Shown here: positions 1 to 12,272 of the stretch, one piece after another
Numbering within the stretch: the first letter of the stretch is position 1
Layout of the letters: every line of letters starts with the position of its first letter
DNA from: Henckelia pumila
Taxonomy: Eukaryota; Streptophyta; Magnoliopsida; Lamiales; Gesneriaceae
DNA: 64,000 bases
Reading direction: 5' to 3'
Assembly: GCF_033568475.1 (NCBI RefSeq)
Contig: NC_133121.1
Coordinates: 129,116,375-129,180,374, forward strand
Translations under genes and position numbers: made by a program
The notes under the pieces: model-generated
Databases searched by the model: none
The model's input: the letters and a program-made list of their open reading frames with translations, nothing else
Told to the model about the DNA's origin: nothing

Positions 1-1278
1 GGGAAAATTTTGAAAAGGTTGGGGGGTCTTCAATCTTCATGTTCATTGTTGCCCTTAAATTAAAGGTATATATTCCAATGGTTTAACTTTTTCTTTAGCA
101 GTGCCAGGTTGGACTTAACATGCAATGCAGCAACTCTAGCTCCAATGGCTGTAATTTGAAAATAATCGGGGGCACGCTACTTGATACCACTTCAAATTTT
201 TCCAATCTTGAATCGAAAAGGAAATCAAATATACTCAAAAATATATAGCTAGCTTGAATTAGATGGAATGGAGATTTTTATAAACAGAGGAGCTTCAGTC
301 ATTCGATTTGAAAAAAACACGATGCTATGTAATTATCGAAAACAAAAAAAGATCTTAGAGAGTTAGAATAGCATTTTGACAAAAGGAGTGATTAGTCAAT
401 CACATTTATATTTATAACGAAAAGTAATAATTTTTTTGAATCATGTCATATAAATTATTGTGTTTCACAAAACACACACCCACGTACCGTGGAGTAAGAT
501 CGGCCCTAATGTTGGAGTTATTTACATATATAATATGCTTAATGTAGTCATCCTCTCCCGAAAAGAAAAAAATAAATAAATAGAGCTAAAAGATTAAGCA
601 ACAAATCAAGGAATTAACTGATAAAAGAGTTGGATTTAATTAAAATACAATAATTTTTACTTTCGCTTTGGTAATTGCAAGTAATGAATTTTAAAATACG
701 CACATTCCATGTTTCTGGGAGAAGACTTTGAATACCAAATAATTCAGTAGTTTTTGTTTGGAATGACTTCAAATTTATGACCATTTGTTTTTTTATAGTT
801 GATTTTATGACCAATTTTACTAATATATTTCTACATCTTATTTGAAGATTACTATATTCCAAAAATTACTTGGATGAATTAAGTTTTATATATAAATAAG
901 AAAATTGAGAAAGAAGAGACAAACACAAATAGTTCGTGCCGCAACAAATAAATCGGAAAAGGAGAAATTGACTAGAAACAAATACCTCGAATTTTTTAAA
1001 TTGCATGTTATTTTTAACTTTCCTTTTTATACAACATAAAATTCCAATAAAAATAACAGAAAAATCCATCTAAAAATATTTAAAATTATTTAATTTGAAA
1101 AAGATGAATAAAAGGTAATAATTAATTAATCTAATAATAAAAACTATTATGAATGGCAGCACCGTCCCACCGCCTAAACTACCAAAAACCGACTTAAAAC
1201 TTTCATCGAGCCCCCTAAACAACTGAAAATAGCACTCCACCCCCAAATATTTCTTCAGTTGCCAAATGCACCCCTCCT
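1..1278. other. Intergenic, AT-rich
   Basis: No supportable gene. Short open frames here are AT-rich chance frames with no recognisable domain. The stretch next to 1278 probably contains the 3' UTR of the minus-strand ATL gene. Confidence 0.6.
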
Positions 1279-1893
1279 TCATTGTCTCCTCCTCCCATCG
1301 GAGTAATGAGACAGTGGCACCACCTCCTGCAACGGCGTGGACAGCGGCGTCGGCAACGGAGAATTCCGGCAAACGGGACACGAAGCGTTGAGCTTTAGCC
1401 ACGCGTCCACGCACGTGACGTGAAAGCTGTGCTTACAATCCGGCAGCATCCTCAGCATCTCCGCCTCCCTGTAATCGCACAAGCAGATCGAGCAAACGGC
1501 GTCGTTCCCCCCGTTCCCGTTCCTCCTGGAGAACACAAGCTTCGGGTACGAGTTGATGACCGCCTGCTCCAGCCCCACGACGTCGTTCCGCGAGTCGCTT
1601 TCGTCGTCCTCCGCCACGAAGATGATCCGGGGGAGGTAGACGCTGTTTTCGTCTGAACGGGAAGGGTTCGCGGAGGTCCGGGAGCGGCGTCTGCGGGAGG
1701 CGGCGGTGCGGTAGCAGATGTAGGAGGCGAGGAGGACGGTGGAGAAGAGGACGAGGAATCCGAGGGCGATCGCGATGGCGTAGCCGAGACCTATGGAACC
1801 GATGTTCTGTGCGAAGGTGGATTGTCCGGCTGTGGTGGGGCTGGGGAGGGTGGTTGAGGGCGGCGGCGGCGGAGGTGATGGGTGGTTGGACAT
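1279..1893 (-). CDS. ATL-family RING-H2 finger E3 ubiquitin ligase, membrane anchored
   Basis: Intronless 204-aa protein. In order: a Ser/Pro-rich N-terminus; one transmembrane helix at about residues 37-60; a basic patch (RRRRSR) just after it; the ATL 'GLD' signature in its GLE form at about 107-109 followed by a Tyr-Pro; and a C-terminal RING-H2 finger at about 134-175 with C-x2-C, C-x-H-x2-H-x2-C and C-P-V-C. The W and P inside the finger that contact E2 enzymes are present. This layout defines the plant ATL family, whose members are E3 ligases of endomembranes or plasma membrane, many of them stress or elicitor responsive. The frame is open upstream to an ATG at 2025, but I chose the ATG at 1893: the product then begins just before the Pro run and the TM helix as in relatives, and the extra 44 residues are His/Leu-rich and look untranslated. 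It resembles ATL67-type proteins, but I am not sure of the exact orthologue. Confidence 0.92.
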   Translation of the reverse strand: MSNHPSPPPPPPSTTLPSPTTAGQSTFAQNIGSIGLGYAIAIALGFLVLFSTVLLASYICYRTAASRRRRSRTSANPSRSDENSVYLPRIIFVAEDDESDSRNDVVGLEQAVINSYPKLVFSRRNGNGGNDAVCSICLCDYREAEMLRMLPDCKHSFHVTCVDAWLKLNASCPVCRNSPLPTPLSTPLQEVVPLSHYSDGRRRQ

Positions 1894-3226
1894 TGGGATA
1901 AAGAGGAGGAGGAGGAGGTGGTGGCGGTGGTGAAGGGCAAGGCCATTTGAATGAAGAGAGAATGGAGAAGAGATGGGGAGTAAGTGCTGAGCTGCAACAT
2001 TTAATACTGTTTGAATATGGAGCAACGACTCATTTATTAAAAACCCAACTGGCCTAAATAATTAATTATTATGCTCATCATGCCACGTTAAATCTTTCGA
2101 TATAAAATTCATTTCTTTTCTATTCTCATCATTCACAAATAACAAATCCTAAGATTTGATTTCAATATCAACGGCTTGTTTTTATTTTATATCAAGAATA
2201 AGTGAATAACTATCTTGATGTAGTATTTAAATGAATCATAAAAAAAATATTATTTTTTATTATAAATATGAACATGATTGAATATTAATTTTAATATTGT
2301 GAGACCGATATTCGATTTATATATATATATAAATCATAGATAAAAATCCACCAAAAAATTTTATAAAAGGCTTGCTCTTTGCACTGTTAAGTTGTTGTGG
2401 ATGGATTCCAAATCTCTAGTGTGGAAAGGGAATGGAAATCAATTTTCCTTTCATGAAAGGACGAGATGAGAGGGAATACAGTTTTGTTCGTTTTATGATT
2501 TGTCAAATGTAAGTATCGAGACAGGCTGTCATTTCTATGAGAAAAAAAAATGGATCCGGATCTATTTCTTTATATGTGTAAAATTAGTTTTTTGTCCACA
2601 CACACGACGATGCGGGGCCAACTTCAGTTTCCATATTCTTAAGGCTGCCTGCAATAGTGTAATTAATGCTACTTAAAATATAAGATTGCAGTTGCCATTG
2701 CATTTCTTTCTATTTCAAAAAGCAACCCCCTTGACTAGAGAGTATATACAAAGCGAGGAAAGTTGTGGGCTCGTATAGGACACACAATTATGAGTGTCTC
2801 ATTTATAATATGATATAAATATTATCACTTTTTTTATTTTATTTAATCTAAATTATTTTAACATTTTAAAATTGGACGAAAGTAGGGGAAATATGGAGTT
2901 GTAATGAGAAGATTATGAGTTGAAAGTGGGGTGGGGAAAATTGAATTTGAAAATAGAATGCATGACTTCGACTCAATCCGCAAGGGACATTTCAAACTAA
3001 CTTTGAGGTACTACGTCATTTTTGTATCAAACAATGAATATTTAATAATAAATATGAGTTCTGCGGACAATCAATGTATCTCAATATTATTGATAAATAT
3101 GCATTTTTTAAGGTAGTATTCTAAATATAGCATCTCATTATCTGTCTCGAGATTCTTCCCGTATGCATAAAAGGAGTTATATTGAGGACAAATCAAAATT
3201 AAGAAAATGTCTTTACCAAATGATAG

Positions 3227-3227
<1 letters not shown>

Positions 3228-3278
<51 letters not shown>

Positions 3279-3279
3279 G
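3228..3279. repeat. (TTA)n microsatellite
   Basis: About 17 uninterrupted TTA/ATT units in intergenic DNA. Confidence 0.95.
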
Positions 3280-3345
3280 GACATATTCTTCTATTATTAA
3301 TTAGTTAAAAAGTAATAAATGAATGGGGTATGACATTTTCGACCT

Positions 3346-3510
3346 CAACAAAACGCATACTGGGTTGGGGCCATTTTTATGTAAGACATTATATAGGCCC
3401 AAAATACGATACCTCATAAATTTCTCCAAACAAAACGCGTACTGAGTTGGGCCATTGTTATGTAAGACTATATTGGCCCAAAAAACGATACATTATAAAT
3501 TTCTCCATAC
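3346..3510. repeat. Imperfect tandem duplication, two units of about 85 bp
   Basis: Both units contain AACAAAACGC, then GTACTG or ATACTG, GAGTTGG or GGTTGGGG, TATGTAAGAC, GGCCCAAAA and ATAAATTTCTCCA in the same order. Unit one starts near 3346 and unit two near 3430. The ancestral sequence is not recognised. Confidence 0.8.
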
Positions 3511-3784
3511 AAATTACAATATCCCCCAACACCTCTTCCCTAAAAATTTATAATTTCTAGACTGTAGGCACTCATTTTTTCGCATAAAATAACCAATGTT
3601 GTACTTTTCCTTTTTTTTTTTTAATACAATACAATTTTGATCTAAATTACAATTCCAATTATATAAAATAGCTGCCAGCAATACAGACGAGACTTGAGCT
3701 TAAACTCAAGACGTGTTTATCTCGAGCAGAGGAATTACAAACAAATTTTTTAAATCTACATAAATAAATTATAAAAACTACCCG

Positions 3785-3865
3785 CAGTCAGCGAAAATTG
3801 AATCTAAAACCAAATGATCTCAGGACCTCAAGAATCGAATCTAAAACCAAATGATCTCGGAACCT
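3785..3865. repeat. Imperfect tandem duplication, two units of about 43 bp
   Basis: The motif GAATCTAAAACCAAATGATC occurs twice, each time followed by TCAGGACCTCAA or TCGGAACCTCAA. The downstream TTAACCATTAGGCTAAGACC has the flavour of a dispersed plant repeat, but I cannot name the family. Confidence 0.7.
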
Positions 3866-4443
3866 CAACCTTAACCATTAGGCTAAGACCTCATCGGTTG
3901 TACCTTTCATTGAACCGGCTCTTCACATAAAATTTGATACTGAATCATTCCATTGAACCATAATTTTTCTTATTAATTGTCGTCTTCATTAAAAGAGACT
4001 CATCACATTACGTGTATCTTATCTTAAAATGTAAATAACCCAAAGAATATTTATAATATATTTAGGATCGATCGAATCTCTTTTACATGAGTTAATTTAT
4101 GTCTACTTTAACTAGTTAGTCATAATTGATTATTTGATTATTAACACTGATTGTATTTTGTTGAACAACGATCATGAGTATAACCACTCGAAAAATAAAA
4201 GTAATAAAATTTATTTATTCAAGACAAATTCTCCATCCCTAGAACAAAAAATGTTTATTAATTATATATCCGTTCAGCGATCTATTAATCTCCTCTGGTG
4301 GGCTGAAAAATCTCAAATCACAAACAAAACAGGTAACGTAGAAATTATATATATACACAAAGTACGTAACAAAACATGATGATTTAATTTCCTAGCTAGG
4401 AATTACTTAATCAATATTAATTACTTTATAATAAAGTTTGTGA

Positions 4444-5094
4444 TTAAAGCTTAACCTTTCGTTTACATTTCTGTTGCTGAATGGCTTGGCTTGTAACGTT
4501 AACCGTCATGCTGCAGTTCATTCTAACCGTCACGTGTTTCTTAATGAAAAACATCTTCACTCTCCCCCCCACGCTCGTGTAGCTGCCGATCGTCAGCAGA
4601 CCCGAACTGTAATCGGAGCTCAGATTCGGATGCTGCAGGATCCGATCCGTTATCACGTCCACCGTCACGTTCATCCTCATCGTCCGACGGGCCTTCGCCT
4701 TTCCCGGAGGACCGTGCGCATCTCCGATCACCACGCCGCGGTAGAAGAGCGTGGTGGTCGTGTTCTGGTACTTGAAGGACGCGAAGTTGGAGTTCTTCAC
4801 GGAGACGTCGGCGGTGAGGGTGATGTTCGACCCCGGCCGCGGGGTGGTGGTGCCGTTGAGGAGCTCGAGCCGGTCGATGGTCACTCCGTTCATGCGGATG
4901 GCGGGATCTTTGACTTTGAACACGGTGAACATTAGTACGACGATCACGACGGCTTGGACGAGGAGGACGGCGGTGATGGTGCCGCAGCACTTGATGCACC
5001 TTCGGCGGTTGGTTTTCGGGGGGCCGGATTCCTCGTCATCGCGGTATCGACCGGAGGCGGGAGCGAGCGGGTGGACTTGCTCGGACGACTCCAT
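4444..5094 (-). CDS. LEA_2 / NDR1-HIN1-like (NHL) membrane protein
   Basis: Intronless 216-aa protein. It has an acidic N-terminal cytosolic tail, a basic Cys-rich juxtamembrane stretch (NRRRCIKCC, about 29-37), one transmembrane helix (about 38-59), and an extracytosolic LEA_2 beta-sandwich with the family pattern V-x-V-K-N-x-N at about 96-102. Several N-glycosylation sequons (NGT, NIT, NVT, NLS, NCS) lie after the helix, which fits a type II protein facing the apoplast. Family members (NDR1, NHL3, At1g64065-like proteins) act at the plasma membrane in pathogen and abiotic stress responses; the substrate or partner is not visible. The start is the first ATG after a TATA-like site 70-80 bp upstream. 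Long antisense frames over this gene are shadows caused by its high GC content. Confidence 0.9.
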   Translation of the reverse strand: MESSEQVHPLAPASGRYRDDEESGPPKTNRRRCIKCCGTITAVLLVQAVVIVVLMFTVFKVKDPAIRMNGVTIDRLELLNGTTTPRPGSNITLTADVSVKNSNFASFKYQNTTTTLFYRGVVIGDAHGPPGKAKARRTMRMNVTVDVITDRILQHPNLSSDYSSGLLTIGSYTSVGGRVKMFFIKKHVTVRMNCSMTVNVTSQAIQQQKCKRKVKL

Positions 5095-5161
5095 CGGTGT
5101 GTTGTGGGGTAGGTTTTGTTTGGGGGAGGGGTGTAAATTTGGAATTTGAAATGGTTATAGA

Positions 5162-5196
5162 GTTTTATATATATATATGTGTGTGTGTGTGTGTGG
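5162..5196 (-). promoter_or_regulatory. Candidate TATA box of the LEA_2 gene abutted by an (AT)n(GT)n tract
   Basis: Read on the minus strand, CACACAC repeats run into ATATATATAT and then TATATAAAACT, about 70 bp before the ATG at 5094. The position fits a core promoter. A dinucleotide repeat directly beside the TATA element could vary in length between individuals. Confidence 0.55.
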
Positions 5197-6857
5197 AAGT
5201 TCACGTGTAAATGCGCTACAAAATATTTCCTATTGTGACTGAAGGGGGCCAATATAAATTTCATGTCACATTAGCTTTTTTCATACGTTGTTTCGTTCAA
5301 GAACACACAAAAATTATGTGATCTTGACACTTGGATTGTTTTGTATATTTGTATGATTTTGCAGTAGGGAACGCATTAAGCTAAAATGATATATGTAAAA
5401 GACTTTGAAATGGAATTAGTGGTGGGGCTAAAGTATTTGAAATTTGGGGCAAATGCTTTGATTATGGGAGGTTAATGTTGACTAGTGTTCGATGTGCTGC
5501 TGTACTTTGTTTACCCATTTTCCTATCGGGATGCCACTTACCAGTTTAATTTGAATATGTATCATATTTATTTTGTTTTTTTAGTAATAAAACATTAATA
5601 CAAATTTGAAAAGAAATGGTAAATGCCACTAGCTCTATTTCAATCATTTAAAACGCATGGAAAATGAGGTGATACTGATATATATAGTAGCAAAAAAACT
5701 GAATGAAGGCAATTTGATTTTAAATTGTTTTAGTTAATGATATAACTACTTAATCGATCAATTGAAGAATCCAACGACATATCAACACTTCCCTCACAGA
5801 GAGACGATAAAGAATCAAACCGCAGAACTAGCCCTCCTTGTTCATAAACATGTCAATCTGGATGGCTATATATGTACTTTATGTTGTCAAAAAAAAAAAA
5901 AAAAAAAACAGACAAACAGCTATACAATTAAAAATTCACGAAAACTCTAGTGAGATCGGATTAATTTTGTGAGACGGATATCTTATTCAACCAACTAATA
6001 AAAAAAAATTAGTCAAAAATATAACCGTCTCGCAGATAAATAATTCACGTGCGATGATTTAATTCATCGTAGGAAATGCACCAAGAATTTTGAAGTGATA
6101 ATTTCACGTATGTTTAGATTTCTAATGTATAATCAATCATATTTATCTTACATAGCTACAGTAATGTTAAATCTACATATTGGCAACATTAAAAAAAATG
6201 GTTCGGAACGGCTCTGTCAATGATAGTGTTTACATGCTAGATTCAACGACACATCTTTTTATTTACGCGAGAATCAAAATGTTCATATAAACATATAACT
6301 TGTAGAAAAAATGGATATTGGATACCTCATTAGATACGGTCAATGGGATAACAATATAACATCGACAAGATTGTTCGGAACAAGGTTAGTGGTCAATATA
6401 AACCAGAGGTTAGTGGAGTGCCCACCAACAAAATGGATTCCCACCCATTGATACGATTAAACTATTTGTCTCAATAGCCAATACAGCATACCTTACATAT
6501 TCTATGATGCACACTTGTAGAACATGTGTGGTAGCTGAAAAGTTGATCCTACAAATTTTACTTTATTTTACTGAAATTTTTTAAATTTAAACTCAAGTTG
6601 CAAACGTAGTTTATAACAATCTTACGAGCCAAACGATACCTCACGATGTAAAAAAAAAACTCAGATCAAGATTGAATTAAACCGTGATTTGGTGGTGTAA
6701 TGTATTGAACAACCCTACTATGTGTACGCCATCTTATGGTTTCAGATTTGGCCTAGAGATACGTCAAACTAGATGGTAATGGTTACAAGAACATCACAAT
6801 AAATGAAAGAATCCAACGCCCAACCAATATTGACATTTTATATTCATATTAAATTTT
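5197..6857. other. Intergenic
   Basis: No gene recognised. There is a poly(A) run at about 5889-5908. The rest is AT-rich unique-looking sequence. Confidence 0.5.
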
Positions 6858-7169
6858 GGAAAAATTGGTTTTTCCAATCCAATATGTTTGTCACTTTGCG
6901 ATTTCGATCATCTATGATTTTTAGATTTCAGTTTTAGTCTGCTATCTTTATTTTTTGGTAATTTTAGTCTTTTTCTGATGTGGCGCTGATGTGGCACCAA
7001 TACAATGCTGATCTGTAGCTGACGTGTATAGTGTCACGTAAGCATTTTCGAATAAAAAGGATTGAAATTGCCAAAAATCAAAACATACAAGACTAAAACT
7101 GAAATATGAAAACATAGAAGACCGAAAACGTAAATGACAAACATACATGACCAAAATTGCAGTTTTTTC
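6858..7169. mobile_element. Mutator-type MITE, copy A (family also at 27842-28163)
   Basis: The 312-bp element is flanked by perfect 9-bp direct repeats TTAAATTTT (6849-6857 and 7170-7178). Its ends are long imperfect inverted repeats: the left end (GGAAAAATTGG, then CACTTTGCGATTTC) mirrors the right end, which read backwards gives GAAAAAACTGCAATTTTGG. The centre carries GATGTGGCGCTGATGTGGCA and a GTGTCACGTAAGCATTTTCG block shared with copy B. Nine-bp duplications plus long TIRs point to the MULE superfamily. No coding capacity. Confidence 0.85.
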
Positions 7170-7178
7170 TTAAATTTT

Positions 7179-7797
7179 GGTTGACTTGCTAACCATGGAA
7201 TTAGACTGAGTAACTCCAATGTTCGGGGAAAATGGTGTAAACTGTAAAATAGAATTGCTACACTCGGAAGCTTCTTTTGGATGACAAATAATGCAGTTGA
7301 GCTATCTTCTATACATGCCGGTTTGCATAGAAAGGCTTTTATTTCAACGTACAAGATTTACAACAAATGAATTCACGGTTCATGATTTTCCAATGTTTTG
7401 ACTTGGAATTCACGGAAATATGTTCAGATTTTCAGTTGATTTTTGACATATCAAGTCGAGATTCGGATCGTGCAACGGCGTTTCTCATACTCTATTTTAC
7501 ACTGCATTCATACTTACCTGGGTGAGTGTCGTTCGACTAATTGATTTGATTGCGACCGATTCAATCTAAAGTGTTCAAATTCCAATAATTCAAATTAATA
7601 TAATTATTAGTAATCTGTTGTATAACACAGGTGAATGATAAATGCAGCTCTCATACAACTATATTTGTAGAATATCCGGATTGTATTATTACCCGAGAAT
7701 TGTATTATTACCCGAGACTATAACTCTTGACAAAATAACAAAAGTTCGATATCTTTGTTGATTAGGAGTTAATACTGTTTTAAACCTAAATGGGACC
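7179..7797. other. Intergenic
   Basis: Nothing supportable was seen. A short local duplication TATTACCCGAGA occurs twice near 7685-7710. Confidence 0.45.
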
Positions 7798-7806
7798 GTT
7801 TGGAAC

Positions 7807-7973
7807 GGGTTAGTATATGCTACACCGGAGTGTTTCTCCCCCTATTTCAATACCATTAGATCACGTGAGACCCTTATAGTTTTATGGAAATTGACATGTG
7901 TGTTGATGATCCAATGGTTGACATTTGACCACGTCATGGGGGGAAGTACTCCAGGTGTAGCATAAAATAATCC
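7807..7973. mobile_element. Small Mutator-type MITE, 167 bp
   Basis: Flanked by perfect 9-bp direct repeats GTTTGGAAC (7798-7806 and 7974-7982). Its ends are inverted: GGGTTAGTATATGCTACACC at the left, and GGATTATTTTATGCTACACC when the right end is read backwards. The shared ATGCTACA core links it to the elements at 12425, 12635 and 28957. Confidence 0.85.
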
Positions 7974-8239
7974 GTTTGGAACTAGATGCCTAAAAAAAAT
8001 TAGTTACGGAGTTTCACATAGCAATCTTTCCATAAAAATCAAAAAGTGGTATTCAGCAAACAAGGAGGGACATGTACGAACCGAGTTAAGAGAAAAAACG
8101 AAGTTGATGTAATTGATTTTTTTTTATTTTTTTTACGAGTTCTAAAATAATCCCTTAGTTTTGTTTTCTTTCTAAAGAAGATTAAAATCTTAAATGAAAT
8201 CCCGATAAAAAGTTACGCAAAAATAGAACAGCATGAAAG

Positions 8240-11200
8240 TCAAAAAATAGGCTTCTTTCCATTCAACATACCTAGTAAATGGTCCAAAACCAGACCACCA
8301 CCATCTCTCAAGCCAGAATGCATGTATTCATTAGTAATCCACAAACGAATTCCGGCAATCCCAGAAGCTGTCTCCATAGAAAGCTTGAAGTTAACGTACA
8401 TATCTTCAAAATACACAGCAGCCGCAACTGGTACCTGTAAACAAAAGATCCTATAATTTAATGGTTACTTCCAGGATTGTTTCTGAAGGCGCAAAAGTGG
8501 CCTGGATACAGAACCGAAATCCCACATGTATGCTATCAAATTGTTATTCATCAACAATTAACAATCTTTACATTCATTTGTATAATTGTATTAAAAAAAA
8601 AAGCGCGGCGCGCTTTAGTATGTTTCAGGGTGTTATACTTAGTGCTCTCTTCACCACCGCGTCCTGCACTTCCTTAACAACAATGGGTAGCAGAAAGCCT
8701 ACTGTCATTGTTATCTCACTGTCAGTAATATATTCTTTAGACAATCGAAACTAGACTAAAACCGAAACTTGTTGGATGAATATAGTTATGATAGTGAGGT
8801 AGCATAAAGTTTTCATTGGCAAATTTAATTATGGTTGAATTCATAGTTATAGATTTAAAACGAGTAGTGTTAGGATATTATCCAGATAGCATAGTAGATA
8901 TAGAGCAATCCATAGAAAAAAAGCTGAGATTTTCAAGCAGAAGACCTGGTTATTTTTCAAAGTTAAAATGTCATATAAAGGAGGCCAGTCCTTCTTCTCC
9001 GCCAATAGGTGGGCAGCATCTTTAAAGGGTTTCAAGGCATGAATCTCATCGAACAGCCACGGAAATACCATCTAAAGAAACAAAAAGCACAAATGGACAC
9101 TGGTTACAGCAATATAGTAACAACTAAACAAACATAAAGAGGTCAAATGCTATCTTAGGCTAATCAATTTTGTACACAAACAAAAAGGGACAAGCTCCAA
9201 AGTGGCAAAGCACAAAAATAAAAATCTCACGTCTATTTTTGTTTAAACAACTTTTTTCTCTAAGCCAATATAAGCACTTTTTTCCATACCTCTCCAGTAA
9301 ACAGCACTGGACGTCCCTCTTTGACGGATTTTAATGCATCAAACTGGCTATCAAACTCTGACCTTATTCTGTGAGCAGACCAACTTGAAGACGAACCCTT
9401 AAATCCAATTATAACCAGGTAGTTAGACAGTAGAATGAGAACAAACAGGTATACGAACAGCAATGTGTTTTCAAATGTTAGTAAAGGCAGTAACAACCTA
9501 AAGAGAACCGTCTTCAAATATTAGTGAAGGCAGTGACAACCAAAATGTTTACCTCACAATATATGGACTCGTGCATCAGAGCATATAGAGGATTTGTATC
9601 AAAAGACAGCCACCTCTCATACTGAATGGATGTAAATACATGTCATCGAACTGTGGTGTACAGAAATGGATTGATTCGAAGAGGAAAAAAACACACAAAC
9701 AAACCAGTGATCACACAGGCTAATTGACTAGAAGGTTTAGTCATGTCTATGCCAAAAAGAAAGAAATGTTTTAACTTACAGCATTCAAAAAGTAGCAGCT
9801 GATTTTCTTCGGTGCACCAGGAACTAATATAGGATCCCACACCCTCTCAAACCTGTGAACAAAAACAGAATAAGTATCCTCCCAAAAACACACAAAAAAA
9901 ACACACCAGAATAAGTAACCAAAAAATTGGGGAAAACATAATAAAGACATTCTACAGATGACTATGTTGAGACTAACATGTAGTGCAGACGCTCAAAACC
10001 AGAGCTAGATCCCAAACCAGACAAACCTAGAAGTTGCAACCCCCTAGGTGTTAAGATACCACCAGATGGAAGAGGTACCTATGTCAAAAGAATACACATA
10101 AAACATAAAGAAAACAGAAGGAGTGAGGGAAAACTAGACAATAGTTCTATCATGTTTCAGTTACAGTTATCTCACCCCTCCTGCAGCAGACTCGGATAAG
10201 TGATCAACTACTTCTCCTATTATCTCAATATCTTGGGGGAATCTCTGGTAATACTTTTCATTTTGAATCATAACCTGCTCATAGCAAGCTCTGTAAACAA
10301 TATCTGCAGCACATCTACTTCTAATTGAAGGAATTCCACCAGTTATAAGGACTTGTTTCAATCCTTGCGGAGCAAAACTCAGGTAACTAACTGCACAGAA
10401 GCCTCCATAACTCTGCAGGATGTAAAAATTGTCTCTAAGATGTAACCAAATGAACACAGTTCACAAAACTTAAGAAAATTTGTGCATCGTGCATGAAAGA
10501 TCTGTAAAACAGAAAACGCTTGAGGCAATAATTGTGTGAAGCTTTTATTCATTGTGAATTGTGATTTGCCCAGGCTTGGAAAAAACCGACAAAAATGTCC
10601 CAAGCATAACCAAGAAACGTGAAAGAAAAGGAGACGAAGCTGAATACCCACACAAATAAAAAGGGTTCACGATATATCATATACCTGCCCCAACACTGTC
10701 CAGGGTCTGCAATTAGGAACGAGTAATTTGCGAACAAACTCAGCATCATTCACTATATTGTCAGCTCGGAAATTTTTCAAGAAATCAGCCAAATCCTCCG
10801 CTGATTTAAACTGTGACATTGATGATGGTGTTAAAGGTGTTGACAAGCCTGTACCACGCTGTGCCAGATATGTATCAGCAGAGAATATGGAAAACGACTA
10901 AATACTGAGGAACATTGAAGGGGTATCAAAATAGCTTGCCTGGTCCATTAGAATAACACGGAATTCCTCACATGCTTTACTTATCCATCCACCAGCTTCA
11001 GTTGGTCGCTGACACTCAAAACCTGGCCCACCCTGCAAGTACAATAAGAATGGGAGGGTATGTTCTTCCTTCCCAACTGTGTGGCATGGTGCACATTACA
11101 TTAGTAATGGCTTTTGATGGCAGAAGAAGAATTGGATAAGAGAGAATCAAGCCACTGAAAAGGTGAATTGTGCGTATTAATTATCAGTGGTTTGAGTATT

Positions 11201-12272
11201 CCAGTTGACATTGTATGATTAAGTACCCTACTCTTTTTTGTTTCTTTTTATGCATTTATGCAACTTGAACCGATCAAAATTGAAAGTTTTCACATGGTTA
11301 GAGCAAATGGAAAAAACAAAATATGTGTTTTCATGTAGCTGAAAACTATAATTCACCATCCCTAAATTAATGAATACCTAGAGATATATTGACTAACATT
11401 GATAAAGAAGATAATAAACCATCACCTCAACAACCTCCCTAAACCCAAACGAAAACAATAAAAACATAAGTAGGAATTTCTTGCTTGTGCACTAATGATG
11501 ACATCCTTAGCCCTTGTACACTTATAAACCACAACACACAAGCAACACACTTGATGCGGCTAACCACCCAGTAGCATGAAGCAACAAAACATTTCATAGA
11601 AACAAGAATAAAAACGCACTCAAATACAATTGAGTTTCAAGCTTAGTATCCATTAGGATTAGGATATAAAACCTGTTAAATGAGCACAGGTTTTTGGGAC
11701 CAATAATTTATGATGTGATATCGAAGTTATGGTCAAAAGTTCAAACTATATCTTATCAAATTGGTCTCAACACCACATAATTGCCTTTGATATTAATTAT
11801 GGATTTACATTCCCTGCTCTCATACGGGAATGAGGGATATATGTTATAAAACGAAAATGTGAGCTTGAACTGTTGACATTTTCATCAACGTAATTGTATG
11901 TGACAGGGATCTGTTTGAATGGGGGGAAACCAAATAAAACAGGAAAGTCATAGCTTTGTTACCAGAGACGATTTCGCGGACAAAGACAGAGATCTTGGGG
12001 GAAGCAGAATAATCAAGGGAGTAATCGAGTGGTACTGTGAATCGATGATCGCGGAGCCGGAGCTCCGGCACTGAGAACCACTCCCCGGTAAAGCGCGCAC
12101 CTTCGCCGCCGACGGCGGAGGCTGCGGTGTTGTCTACGGTGGACATGAATTTTACGAGTGGTCTGCTTGAGGGGTAAAAATGGCAAAGTTTGGTTGGACG
12201 CAGTGAAAATGGTGGATAAAGGGAAATCTGAAGGTGGAGGAGTGACGTAAGCAATGGTTGATGTGCCGGCAT
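8240..12272 (-). CDS. Prolyl aminopeptidase-like alpha/beta hydrolase (peptidase family S33)
   Basis: Ten exons join in phase: 12272-11963, 11076-10940, 10858-10685, 10412-10176, 10078-9978, 9852-9780, 9621-9553, 9397-9290, 9071-8946, 8434-8240, giving 509 aa. The family (At3g61540-like) is about this length. Visible landmarks are the oxyanion-side QGGPG (118-122), DQRGTG (148-153), the nucleophile elbow GQSYGG with Ser 208, and a C-terminal EYMHSG with the likely catalytic His 484. These enzymes remove N-terminal proline from peptides. The first roughly 42 residues are Leu/Ser/Pro-rich with few acids and may be an organelle-targeting extension; a second in-frame Met lies at residue 43. Intron 2 begins with GC instead of GT (10939), in a CAG/GCAAGC context that fits known GC-AG introns. 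Intron 1 is the longest, at about 890 bp. The exact substrate is not shown by sequence. Confidence 0.93.
8590..8622. other. GC-rich near-palindrome inside hydrolase intron 9
   Basis: AAAGCGCGGCGCGCTTT is a 17-bp perfect inverted repeat around a central base, next to an A-run, in otherwise AT-rich intron sequence. Function unknown; it may be the edge of an old insertion. Confidence 0.5.

Larger units (their letters stand above)
1894..4443. other. Intergenic: promoter of the ATL gene, microsatellite, short tandem duplications
   Basis: No gene seen. The stretch holds a TTA microsatellite (3228-3279), a duplicated block of about 85 bp (3346-3510) and a duplicated block of about 40 bp (3785-3865). 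Other open frames here are short and lack domains. Confidence 0.6.

Noticed and set aside
1420-1656. Plus-strand open frame antisense to the ATL RING gene
   Set aside because: Shadow of the GC-rich coding region; no domain.
4474-5149. Long open frames on the plus strand and an alternative minus frame over the LEA_2 gene
   Set aside because: They are His/Arg-rich, arise from the high GC content of the real gene, and match no domain.
6948-7354. Hydrophobic minus-strand open frames
   Set aside because: They mostly lie within or extend from the MITE at 6858-7169.
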